Below, piece after piece: positions 33,437 through 41,761 of a stretch of DNA of 51,210 nucleotides (position 1 is its first letter; every line of letters starts with the position of its first letter). The notes beneath the pieces are model-generated. The model did not search any database and was not told where the DNA came from. It saw only the letters and a list, made by a program, of their open reading frames with translations. Both the position numbers and the translations under genes were made by a program. This DNA is from Microvirga sp. (GTDB lineage: Bacteria > Pseudomonadota > Alphaproteobacteria > Rhizobiales > Beijerinckiaceae): positions 1 to 51,210 of the forward strand of contig JAKOMT010000003.1 in the NCBI GenBank assembly GCA_022241475.1, given 5' to 3'.

Positions 33437-34960
33437 ATGAACGTCGGGACCTATGTCGCGCGCGCCGCGCGCTTCTTCTCGGACCGGACCGCCGTCGTCG
33501 ACGGCGAGCGCAGGATCTCCTTCGCCGAGCTGGAGGACAGGACGAACCGGCTCGCTCATGCGCTCGTGGAAAGAGGCGTCCGGCTCGGCGACCGGGTCGC
33601 GATCATCCTGCCCAACAGCATCGAATGGATCGAAGCCGATTTCGCCGTCGCCAAGGCCGGCGGCATGAGCGTGCCGATCACGACGCGCCTGCACGAGCGC
33701 GAAATGGCCGCCATGCTGACGATCTCCGAGACGAGCGCCATCGTCACGACGCCGGACATGCTCGCCCGGCTGGAGCCGTTCCTGGACATGTCCGCGATGA
33801 CGACGCTCCTCGTCGGCCGACCGGGAGCGGACGGCTACGAAGGCGCGGTCGCCGGCGCGTCGTCCGATCCGATCTGCCTGGAGGTCGACGAGGCGAGCGC
33901 CGGGCGGGTCATGCGGTTCACCTCCGGCACGACCGGCAAGCCCAAAGCGGTGTTCCTCACGCATCGGAACTGGATCTGCGTCGCGCAGAACACGCTGCTC
34001 GACCGGTTCAACCTGCACAAGGACGACGTCTTTCTCGGCACCAGCCCCTACGCGCACGCGGGCGGGCTGTGGATCCTGCCCTCGCTCATGCGCGGCGCGA
34101 CGATCCGGACCTTCGAGCGCTTCGATCCGGAGGCGCTGGTCACGCATATCGAGAAGGGCGAATGCACGATGCTGCAACTCGTGCCGACCGCCTTGCGCCG
34201 CATCCTCGACTTGCCGCGCATCCGCCAGGCGGATCTCTCGAAGCTTCGCGCAATCAGTTACGGCGGCGCGCCGATCGAAGGGTCGACCCTGCGCGAAGCG
34301 CTCGACGTGATCGGGCCGAAACTCGTCCAGGGTTACGGGCTCAACGAGGCGGCCATCGTCTGCACCTTGCCGGCGGAGGAGCACGGCGTGGCTCTCTCGC
34401 ATCGCGGCTGGCAGCAGCCTCTCGGCCGCGAAGTGTTGATGGCGGAAGTCGCGATCATGGGGGCCGACGGGCGGCCCGCGCCCGACGGCGAGGTCGGCGA
34501 GATCGCCATACGCGGCCCGATGGTCTTCACGCATTACTGGAAGAACCCGGAGGCGACCGCGAACGCCATCCGCGAGGGCGGTTATTTTTGGACGGGCGAC
34601 CTTGGTCTGCGCGGCGAGAACGGCTTCATCTACATCGCGGGGCGCAGCAAGGACATCATCGTCACGGGCGGCTACAACGTCTCTCCGGACGAAGTGGAAG
34701 CGGTCGTCGATCAGCACCCGGCCGTCGGTCAATGCGCGGTCGTGGGTCTGGCGGACCGGGAATGGGGAGAGGCCGTCACGGCCTTCGTGATCCTAAAGCC
34801 GGGGGCGCAGGCGAGCGAGGCGGATATCGTCGAATTCTGCCGGGAGCGCCTGACGAGCTACAAGAAGCCGAAAGCGGTGCGGTTCGTCGAAAGCCTGCCG
34901 GTCAACAGCAACGGCAAGGTGATGCGCCGCCTGATCAGGGAAAATTACGCGGGGGAATGA
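33437..34960 (+). CDS. AMP-dependent acyl-CoA synthetase
   Basis: This 507-residue ANL enzyme makes acyl-CoA from an acid, ATP and CoA. The P-loop is MRFTSGTTGKPKAVFLTH, then LVQGYGLNEAA, the ATP-binding YFWTGDLG, and the hinge/C-terminal GRSKDIIVTGGYNVSPDEVE. The catalytic Lys is in LPVNSNGKVMRRLI. The length is normal for the family and suggests a short or medium-chain or aromatic acid. The ATG follows the carrier's stop directly. Confidence 0.92.
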   Translation: MNVGTYVARAARFFSDRTAVVDGERRISFAELEDRTNRLAHALVERGVRLGDRVAIILPNSIEWIEADFAVAKAGGMSVPITTRLHEREMAAMLTISETSAIVTTPDMLARLEPFLDMSAMTTLLVGRPGADGYEGAVAGASSDPICLEVDEASAGRVMRFTSGTTGKPKAVFLTHRNWICVAQNTLLDRFNLHKDDVFLGTSPYAHAGGLWILPSLMRGATIRTFERFDPEALVTHIEKGECTMLQLVPTALRRILDLPRIRQADLSKLRAISYGGAPIEGSTLREALDVIGPKLVQGYGLNEAAIVCTLPAEEHGVALSHRGWQQPLGREVLMAEVAIMGADGRPAPDGEVGEIAIRGPMVFTHYWKNPEATANAIREGGYFWTGDLGLRGENGFIYIAGRSKDIIVTGGYNVSPDEVEAVVDQHPAVGQCAVVGLADREWGEAVTAFVILKPGAQASEADIVEFCRERLTSYKKPKAVRFVESLPVNSNGKVMRRLIRENYAGE

Positions 34961-35006
34961 GCGCCGGGAGGCGACGCGTTCGGTCGATTTTCGTAAGGGG
35001 ATAGCG

Positions 35007-36014
35007 ATGAAACTCTACAGATTGAACGGCGACGGCGTCGACGGGCTCGTTCTCGAGGATTCCGACGCGCCCCGTCCCGGACCCGGACAGGCGCTCGTCC
35101 GGATGCGCGCCGCATCGCTCAACTATCGCGACATCATGGTCATCGAGGGCCGATACGGACGCGGCAAGGCCAAGACGCGGCTGGTTCCGGTGTCCGACGG
35201 CGCCGGCGAGGTGGTGGAGACCGGGGCCGGCGTCCAGCGCGTCAAGGCGGGCGACCGCGTCGTCGCGTCGTTCATGCAGAACTGGCGAGAGGGTCCGCCG
35301 AGGGACGAGTACAACGACAGCGCGCTCGGCGCCTCCATCGACGGCGTTCTATCGCAATTCGTCGTTTTCGACGCTGAAGGCCTCGTGAAGATCCCCGACG
35401 CCCTGTCCTTCGAAGAAGCCTCCACGTTGCCCTGCGCGGGCGTCACCGCCTGGCACGCGCTCTTCCACGACGCGGGCCTGCGTCTCGGACAGACGGCGCT
35501 GACGCTCGGGAGCGGAGGCGTCTCGGTGTTCGCCCTGCAACTCGCCCACGCCGCCGGAATGCGCGTCATATCGACGTCGTCGAGCGAGGAAAAACTCGAT
35601 CGCCTGCGCGCGCTCGGCGCATCCGAGACGATCAATTATCGCCAGACGCCCGACTGGGAGCGCCGCTGCCTCGAACTCACCGAAGGGCGCGGCGTGGATC
35701 ATGTCGTGCACGTCATTCGAACCGGCGATCTTGAGCGGTCGATCCAGGCGACGCGCTTCGGCGGCGCGGTTCATCTCGTCGCGTCGACCGTGGAGAGCGA
35801 GGCCGTGCCCGGGCTGATCACGCGCCGCCTGATCAATCTGCGAGGGATCCACGTGGGATCGCGCGATATGCTCCAAGCGCTCGCCGGCGTTTGCGCGCAG
35901 CGAAACATCCGCCCCGTGATCGACAGGGTCTATCCGTTCGAGGAGGCGCGCGAAGCCTATCGATTCCTGAAGTCCGGCGCCCATTTCGGCAAGATCGTCA
36001 TCGCATTTCCCTAG
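35007..36014 (+). CDS. MDR-family NAD(P)-dependent dehydrogenase without structural zinc
   Basis: This 335-residue medium-chain dehydrogenase has SLNYRDIMVIEGRYG and VPVSDGAGEVVETG at the N-terminus, and the nucleotide site TALTLGSGGVSVFALQLA. The four-Cys zinc lobe is missing and the catalytic-zinc ligands are not all kept, so it is nearer to quinone-oxidoreductase-like or zinc-independent members. It follows the acyl-CoA synthetase by 46 bp with AAGGGG before the ATG and ends the second catabolic module. It may reduce an enoyl or carbonyl intermediate. Confidence 0.85.
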   Translation: MKLYRLNGDGVDGLVLEDSDAPRPGPGQALVRMRAASLNYRDIMVIEGRYGRGKAKTRLVPVSDGAGEVVETGAGVQRVKAGDRVVASFMQNWREGPPRDEYNDSALGASIDGVLSQFVVFDAEGLVKIPDALSFEEASTLPCAGVTAWHALFHDAGLRLGQTALTLGSGGVSVFALQLAHAAGMRVISTSSSEEKLDRLRALGASETINYRQTPDWERRCLELTEGRGVDHVVHVIRTGDLERSIQATRFGGAVHLVASTVESEAVPGLITRRLINLRGIHVGSRDMLQALAGVCAQRNIRPVIDRVYPFEEAREAYRFLKSGAHFGKIVIAFP

Positions 36015-36022
36015 CGCCCGGG

Positions 36023-37333
36023 TCAGGCCCCGGACGCGGCGTCGCCCAGCATGTCGTACCGGAGCCGGACGGCGGGGCGGCGGCTGTCGAGAGACACGTC
36101 GTCCATCGAGAGGATCTCGCCGGCGGCGATCGGGCGCGACAGCTTGACGCCGTTGGCGAGGCCGATCGGCAACATGCGCGCGTCCTTGCTCCGCGAGGCG
36201 GGAACGAGGCGTCCATAGACCGTGTATCCGCCCTCGCCGTCGAGCGCCTCGCCCTGCGCGAGATCGCGCTTGGCCACGGCCGCGACGTCGCCGCGCCACT
36301 CGCGCGTCGACCCCGTCGCCTCGCCGCGCAGCGCCGCGCTCAGGATCGAAACGGACAGCTCCATCCCGATCAGGTGGAACGGTTTGTACATGGCCGCGTA
36401 GCGTCCGGTGGAATCCGTCGGAAGCCCGTATTGCCGGAAGCAGGCGGCGGCGTAGTCGTTGGGAGCCTTGATGACGACGTACACGCCCCAGCGCAGGTCC
36501 CGAAAGACCGGGCGCCCGTCCCGCTCCAGCGAGGACACGACCTCGACCATGCCCTCGCGCTCCAGCCGGCCGCCGAGTTCCGCCGGGCGCATCACATGCG
36601 CCAGATCGTCCACGCCGCAGGGAGGAAACGAGAGACCGTTCTCCGGCGCGTCGAGCCCGCAGGCGTTGGCGATGGCGGCCATCTCGAGGGCCGATTTGGT
36701 GCCGTCGAGGAATGAATTGAACATCTGGGGGTTCATGCCGGCGGCCTTCGCCTCGGCGGGCGTCAGGCCGTAGTGTCGCCAGACGTCGTCGGGGGTCACC
36801 GTATGATAGTGCGGGAGGTACTTGGTGCCCTTGCCGGCGGCCGCCACCGTGAACCCGGTCGCTCGCGCCCAGTCCACGAGTTCGGCCACGAGAGCGGGCT
36901 GGTCTCCGTAGGCCATCGAATAGACGACGCCGCGCTCGCGCGCTTTGGCGGCCAGGACCGGCCCCGCCAGGACATCGGCCTCGACATTGACCATGACGAC
37001 GTGCAGGCCCGCCTCGATCGCCGCGAGCGCGTGGGCGATCCCGGCCTCGGGATGCCCGGTCGCCTCCACCATCACCTCGACGCCGGCGCTCAGGATCGCC
37101 GCCGGGTCGCTGGCAAAGGTCGTTTCGGCGATGAGCCCCGCGTCCCAGCCGACTTCGCGGCAGGCGGCGCGGGCCCGGTCCGGATCCAGATCGACGATGA
37201 CCGCGACCTCGACGCCCGGAATCGTCGGGACTTGCGACAGGAACATGGAGCCGAACTTGCCGGCGCCGATGAGCGCGACCCGGACCGGGCGTCCGTCGTC
37301 CGACCGCGCCTTGGCGAGGGACGCAAGATTCAT
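36023..37333 (-). CDS. Rossmann oxidoreductase with C-terminal SAF domain
   Basis: This is a 436-residue protein. Residues about 15-140 are a homoserine-dehydrogenase/Gfo-Idh-like NAD(P) fold (VRVALIGAGKFGSMFLSQV, VEVMVEATGHPEAGIAHA). The middle part has GMNPQMFNSFLDGTKSALEM, and the last ~90 residues form an SAF-like domain (LSRPIAAGEILSMDDVSLD). Enzymes of this design act on sugar acids or tetronates, but the substrate is unknown. It is convergent with the dehydrogenase at 35007-36014, with only 8 bp between the stops. Confidence 0.82.
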   Translation of the reverse strand: MNLASLAKARSDDGRPVRVALIGAGKFGSMFLSQVPTIPGVEVAVIVDLDPDRARAACREVGWDAGLIAETTFASDPAAILSAGVEVMVEATGHPEAGIAHALAAIEAGLHVVMVNVEADVLAGPVLAAKARERGVVYSMAYGDQPALVAELVDWARATGFTVAAAGKGTKYLPHYHTVTPDDVWRHYGLTPAEAKAAGMNPQMFNSFLDGTKSALEMAAIANACGLDAPENGLSFPPCGVDDLAHVMRPAELGGRLEREGMVEVVSSLERDGRPVFRDLRWGVYVVIKAPNDYAAACFRQYGLPTDSTGRYAAMYKPFHLIGMELSVSILSAALRGEATGSTREWRGDVAAVAKRDLAQGEALDGEGGYTVYGRLVPASRSKDARMLPIGLANGVKLSRPIAAGEILSMDDVSLDSRRPAVRLRYDMLGDAASGA

Positions 37334-37479
37334 GTCGGGAAACGGTTCATGTCTGGAGACCTCGATCGAGTCCTGTCGCGGAGACGAGAAATCCCGCGCA
37401 CAGGTTCAGTATAGCCTCGCGACACCCGTTTGGAAGGCTCGCGCGGGCTCCGGATCCGATCGCGACTGACCGGATCGCG

Positions 37480-38559
37480 TCACGTCGCCGAAGACGGATC
37501 CACGGGGGCCTCGTCCTCTCGCCGTTCGTTCTCGAGGTAGCGCTCGACATAGCCCTTTCTCACGAGCGTCATGCCGAGCGCCGCCAACGGCGTGGCGAGC
37601 GCGAGGCCCAGGATTCCGAACAGCACGCCCATGAGCAACTGCATCGTGATGACCAGCGCAGGCGGAAGCGAGACCCGTTCCTGCTGAATCAGCGGCGTGA
37701 TCGCGTATCCTTCGACCGTCTGGACGGCGAGATAGACTCCGATGACCATCAAAGCGGTGGTCGGGCTCTCGGCGAAACCCAGAAGGACGGCCGGCGCCGC
37801 GGCGATGATCGGACCGATATTGGGGATGAAGGCGAGGATCGCCGCGATCAGGCCGAGGATCGGCGCGAGAGGCACTCCGATCATCCACAAGCCGAACCAG
37901 GTCAGCAATCCGACCACCGCCATCGACATCAACTGCGCGACGATCCAGTTCCTCAACTTGTCGATCGACTCGCCGAGCATCTCGTCGGCGCCGGCGCGCA
38001 TCGACGGCGCGAGGATGCTGAGAAAGCCCCGTCGATAGGTCTGCGGATCGAGCGCGACGTAGAGCCCGACGATCAGCATGATCAGGAAGCTGCCGAGCGC
38101 GCCGAAGGTGGTCGCAGCCACGGTGGCGGCCGCCCCCCCGCCGTCTTCGGGCATCAAGGCTCCCGGCGTGGCGCGCCGGAGCAGCGACTCGCCCCATGCG
38201 TATTCCTCGATGCGCGCGCGCAGCCGGCCGATCGCGTCGGGCACTTCCCGCACCAGCGTATCGAATTGTTCGGCCATGGCGGGCGCGAAGGCGAGAAGGG
38301 GGCCGACCAGGGCCAGGGTGACCAGGAGCACGAACAGGCCGATGCCCCAGCCGCGACCGATGCCGAGGCGACGGGCCAACCATTCGCCGCCGCCGCTGAA
38401 GAAAACCCCGAACAGAAGTCCCGCGAAGACGATCAGCAGGAAGTCGGGCGCGAAGATCAGAATCAGCGTGAGCGTTGCGAAGAGCACGACGAGCGCCGTC
38501 GTGCGGCGCCGCGGCGGGAGCAGTCTGGCGCGATACGCGTGATCGTCGTCGCGCGTCAT
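37480..38559 (-). CDS. AI-2E family (PerM-type) transporter
   Basis: This 359-residue membrane protein of the PF01594 family has paired N-terminal helices (ALVVLFATLTLILIFAPDFL) and a central soluble part with EVPDAIGRLRARIEEY. C-terminal helices carry APILGLIAAILAFIPNIGPI, the family's most conserved motif. Members export small molecules or ions, and AI-2 itself is only one proposed cargo. The ATG overlaps the stop of a 16-codon ORF that has the ribosome site, so it is probably translated by coupling. Confidence 0.9.
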   Translation of the reverse strand: MTRDDDHAYRARLLPPRRRTTALVVLFATLTLILIFAPDFLLIVFAGLLFGVFFSGGGEWLARRLGIGRGWGIGLFVLLVTLALVGPLLAFAPAMAEQFDTLVREVPDAIGRLRARIEEYAWGESLLRRATPGALMPEDGGGAAATVAATTFGALGSFLIMLIVGLYVALDPQTYRRGFLSILAPSMRAGADEMLGESIDKLRNWIVAQLMSMAVVGLLTWFGLWMIGVPLAPILGLIAAILAFIPNIGPIIAAAPAVLLGFAESPTTALMVIGVYLAVQTVEGYAITPLIQQERVSLPPALVITMQLLMGVLFGILGLALATPLAALGMTLVRKGYVERYLENERREDEAPVDPSSAT

Positions 38560-38606
38560 CGGGTCGCCGGGATCGGGCGCTCGCCAATCGGATCGACGTG
38601 ATGCAT
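38556..38606 (-). CDS. 16-codon leader ORF coupled to the AI-2E gene
   Basis: ATG at 38604-38606 has AGGAG 7 nt upstream and opens MHHVDPIGERPIPATR, whose TGA overlaps the permease ATG (ATGA). The permease has no ribosome site of its own, so this short frame likely feeds ribosomes to it. Confidence 0.45.
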   Translation of the reverse strand: MHHVDPIGERPIPATR

Positions 38607-38815
38607 TGTCTTGCTCCTGTTATGTCCCACAGTGCAACGTGACCGGCAGGGGGTTGTTCCGCATCCGGCTCTCCCAGTCGCTCCCGCCGCGTCGGGGCGC
38701 CGGCGACGGCTGGCCGCCGAGCGGCCTGGCGGACTTGCGCGCCTCGCTCGCCGACGCCATCTCAGATCCATAGAATGCGGCTACAGCGCACCCGCTGGTA
38801 GACCAAGGGGCACAT
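38560..38815. other. Divergent spacer, AI-2E permease/lipid kinase
   Basis: Apart from the short leader ORF on the minus strand, I see no gene. The segment must hold both divergent promoters. No clear operator was found. Confidence 0.4.
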
Positions 38816-39730
38816 TTGGCCAGAACCGATATCGAGAACGAAAGGCCCAAACGGGCGCTGGTTCTGACCAATCCGAAGGCGAGGAGCGGCGACGGAGGCG
38901 TCGAGCCCGCGCTGGAGATTTTGCGCGCGAGCGGCATGTCCATCATGCACCCGAAGCCGGACGACCGTTCGTTCGCCGAAATCATTCGTGAGCGCTCGGG
39001 CGACGCCGACCTCGTGGTGCTCGGGGGCGGCGACGGCACGATCAACGCGGCGCTGCCGGCGCTGGTCGAGACACGGCTGCCGCTCGGAATCCTGCCGTTG
39101 GGAACGGCGAACGATCTGGCGAGAACCCTCGGCGTTCCGCCGGACCTCGCGGCGGCGGCGCAGATCATCGTGGGCGGCGCGACGCGCGTCCTCGATCTCG
39201 GCGACGTCAACGGAAAGCTGTTCCTGAACGTGGCCAGCATCGGCTACTCCGCGAAACTCGCCAGCCGTCTGACGTCGGAGGCTAAGAAGCGCTGGGGCAA
39301 ATTCGGCTACGCCATCACCGCCTTCAATCTTCTGCGGGAGAATCGACCGTTTTCCGTGGACATCGAGCACGACGGGACCACGGAACGGGTCCGGACCGTG
39401 CAGATCGCGGTCGGGAACGGCCGCTTCTACGGGGGCGGCATGACCGTCGCCGCGGACGCGCAACCCGACGACGGCCTGCTCGACGTGTATAGCCTCGAGG
39501 TCAACAACTGGTGGGAGCTGGTGCCGCTGATCCCGGCGCTGCGAAAGGGAACGCACGGACGCTGGGCGAAAGTCCGGGCGTTCAAGGCCACGAGCCTCTC
39601 GCTGGCGACCCGGCGACCCCACGACGTGAATACGGACGGAGAATTGTCGACCGTGACGCCGGCGGTGTTTCGCGTCCATCGCGCGGCGCTGTCGGTCTTC
39701 GCGCCGCCCGCAAACGCAGCGGCGGGGTGA
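38816..39730 (+). CDS. YegS/DgkA-type lipid kinase
   Basis: This 304-residue diacylglycerol kinase catalytic domain protein has the nucleotide motif VVLGGGDGTINAALPALVE and LGILPLGTANDLARTLGVPP. The C-terminal half includes AVGNGRFYGGGMTVAADAQ and DDGLLDVYSLE. It phosphorylates a lipid such as diacylglycerol or phosphatidylglycerol at the membrane. The likely start is TTG at 38816, with AAGGGG 5 nt upstream; the next ATG would remove the first conserved strand (LVLTNPKARSG). Confidence 0.9.
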   Translation: MARTDIENERPKRALVLTNPKARSGDGGVEPALEILRASGMSIMHPKPDDRSFAEIIRERSGDADLVVLGGGDGTINAALPALVETRLPLGILPLGTANDLARTLGVPPDLAAAAQIIVGGATRVLDLGDVNGKLFLNVASIGYSAKLASRLTSEAKKRWGKFGYAITAFNLLRENRPFSVDIEHDGTTERVRTVQIAVGNGRFYGGGMTVAADAQPDDGLLDVYSLEVNNWWELVPLIPALRKGTHGRWAKVRAFKATSLSLATRRPHDVNTDGELSTVTPAVFRVHRAALSVFAPPANAAAG

Positions 39731-39777
39731 ATGCAAAGGATCGCCGGCGGCCGCTGGCGCGACGGGGCGCCCGGATC

Positions 39778-40329
39778 CTAACCGGCGCTCTTGCGCGGAT
39801 CGGATTTCGTGCGCGCGCTGAGCCAGTCCATCAGGGCGAGCAGGACGCCCGAGATGACGAAAGTCAGGTGGATCATCACCAGCCACTGCAACTGCGTCGG
39901 ATCGAACGGAACGTCTGCGTCCGCCTTCCCGATCTCCATGAAGCGCTTCAGGAGATGGATGCCCGAAATGGCGACGATCGAGGCGACGAGCTTGAGCTTG
40001 AGGCCGGCGAAGTCCACCTTGCCCATCCAGTCCGGCCTGTCGACGTCCTCGCCGATGTCCAGCCGCGAAACGAAGGTCTCGTATCCGGAGAACAGCACGA
40101 TCAGAAGCAGGTTCGCCGCGAGGCTGAGGTCGATCAGGGTCAGGCAGGCGAGGATGACGTCATCCACCGACAGCGTGAAGGTCTGGCCGGCGTAGTAGAC
40201 CAACTCCCGGAGAAAGACGAGCATGAGCATGCAGAGCGCGACGACCAGCCCGAGATAAATCGGCGCCATCAGCCAACGCGAGGCGAACAGGCCGCGCTCG
40301 AGCGCGATCTCCAACCGTGGCTTGGGCAT
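39778..40329 (-). CDS. UPF0114 (YqhA) family membrane protein
   Basis: This 183-residue protein has four predicted helices. It starts LEIALERGLFASRWLMAPIY and includes VKLKLVASIVAISGIHLLKRF-like sequence (KLKLVASIVAISGIHLL), matching the TIGR00645/UPF0114 family. The function of the family is unknown. It is 45 bp downstream of the esterase gene on the same strand and may be co-transcribed. Confidence 0.87.
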   Translation of the reverse strand: MPKPRLEIALERGLFASRWLMAPIYLGLVVALCMLMLVFLRELVYYAGQTFTLSVDDVILACLTLIDLSLAANLLLIVLFSGYETFVSRLDIGEDVDRPDWMGKVDFAGLKLKLVASIVAISGIHLLKRFMEIGKADADVPFDPTQLQWLVMIHLTFVISGVLLALMDWLSARTKSDPRKSAG

Positions 40330-40374
40330 GAGCGTTTCCCTCCATATTCTCGCATCGCGCGGCGGCTCTGACCT

Positions 40375-41622
40375 TCATCCGCCCGCGCGAGAATTCGCCA
40401 GAAAGAACCGGACCATCTGAACCGACGCGTCCGGACCCTCGGCGTCGGTGTAGGATCCGGCCGAATGTCCGCCCGACCAGGCGTGGCCAGATCCTTCGAT
40501 CATCCAGAGTTCGAGCATGTCGGTTCCGTCGGAGCCCGAAAAGTGGCTGCGCGCATAGCCGCGACCGCGCACGGACCGCTTGCCGACGCGCGACGGCGCC
40601 GTGTCGCCGCCCACCGCGGCCGCCACGATCTTCGCCGCGTTGGACGGATGGACCGTGCTGTCGGCCTCGCCCTGAAAGACGATCCGGCGGACGGGACGAG
40701 ATTTCACGTCGACGCCCGGCTCCCCGCCGGCGGAGGCGGATCCGCTGCGCATCGCGGACATCGCGGACATCACGTCGCGCGCCGCGCCGCGGTGCAAGCC
40801 CGAATGGATGCCCGCCGCCGAGAACACGTCGGGGTAGACGTCCGCCAATATGGCCGCCATCGCGCCGCCGGCGGACAGACCCGCCACGAAGACGTCGTCT
40901 CGGACGAGGCCGAATTCCTTCATCAGCTTCTGCGTCAGCGATGCGAGAATCGCGGGCTCGCCCGCGTCCCGGTTCTGGTGACGCGGGTTGAACCAGTTCC
41001 AGCACGAGGCGCCGTTGTGGCCTTTTGTCTGCGCCGGATACGCGACGACGAGGCCGTGCTTCTCCGCCAGCGCGTTCATGCGGGTGCCGACCGCGAAATC
41101 ATCCGGGTTCTGGGAGCACCCGTGCAGCATGAGGATTAAGCCGGTGGGACGGTTCGGCCGGCTCGCGGGAAGATAGATCTTGTAGCCGCGCGATCCCGCC
41201 GCGCTGCGATGTGATCGCGAGAGATATTGCGCGCCCGCCGGAATTCGCGGAGCGACCTCGCGATTGGACGATCGGGAAGAAGATCGGGCGGACGATCCGG
41301 AGGACGCCGGCGACATCATCGACTGCGCCGCGCGCAGTTGCTGTATCACCACGCCGAGGCCGGTCGTCGCGGACTTTCGGGATGTCGCCGATTTCTGCGC
41401 GGCCGGCTTCGTCGCGGCGGCGGATTTGGCGGCCGCGGCCTTGGATTTGGCGGTCTTCGCCTTTGTTTTCGGCGGCTTGGCGCTTTTGGCCTTGGTCGGC
41501 GCGACCGGGGTGAGCGCTGATGTCAGGAGCCCGGTCATGGCGTTCTGAAACGAGCGGGTCATCTTCGCCGGGCGCATCAATCTGTTCAACCGACGCATGC
41601 CGGCCGTAAGAGCGCGTGTCAT
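40375..41622 (-). CDS. PHB-depolymerase-family (LpqC-like) esterase
   Basis: This 415-residue protein has a C-terminal esterase domain of about 270 residues: LILMLHGCSQNPDDFAVGTR (oxyanion), VFVAGLSAGGAMAAILADVY (nucleophile Ser), RIVFQGEADSTVHPSNA (Asp) and MIEGSGHAWSGG (His). The first ~140 residues are Lys/Ala/Ser-rich low-complexity sequence without a signal peptide. This could tether the enzyme to a granule or polyanion; that is inference. Cytoplasmic action on a polyester or small ester is likely. The ATG at 41622 has AAGGA 7 nt upstream, which favours it over a longer frame. Confidence 0.87.
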   Translation of the reverse strand: MTRALTAGMRRLNRLMRPAKMTRSFQNAMTGLLTSALTPVAPTKAKSAKPPKTKAKTAKSKAAAAKSAAATKPAAQKSATSRKSATTGLGVVIQQLRAAQSMMSPASSGSSARSSSRSSNREVAPRIPAGAQYLSRSHRSAAGSRGYKIYLPASRPNRPTGLILMLHGCSQNPDDFAVGTRMNALAEKHGLVVAYPAQTKGHNGASCWNWFNPRHQNRDAGEPAILASLTQKLMKEFGLVRDDVFVAGLSAGGAMAAILADVYPDVFSAAGIHSGLHRGAARDVMSAMSAMRSGSASAGGEPGVDVKSRPVRRIVFQGEADSTVHPSNAAKIVAAAVGGDTAPSRVGKRSVRGRGYARSHFSGSDGTDMLELWMIEGSGHAWSGGHSAGSYTDAEGPDASVQMVRFFLANSRAGG

Positions 41623-41761
41623 CGAGCTGTCCTTGAATGAGCGGCCGTTCCGGCTCGGCGAAGCGCTGCGCGTTTGGTCGCTCTGTTCTGGTGAACGCGC
41701 CGCGCGGACATTAGTTGCCGCCGCCGCCAATTATATTGCGGCGCCGCAACATAAGCGAGTC

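Noticed and set aside
32165..34732. An 855-codon minus-strand frame
   Set aside because: It is antisense to the MFS carrier and acyl-CoA synthetase, is rich in Arg/Asp/Glu/His without motifs, and is typical of high-GC shadow frames.
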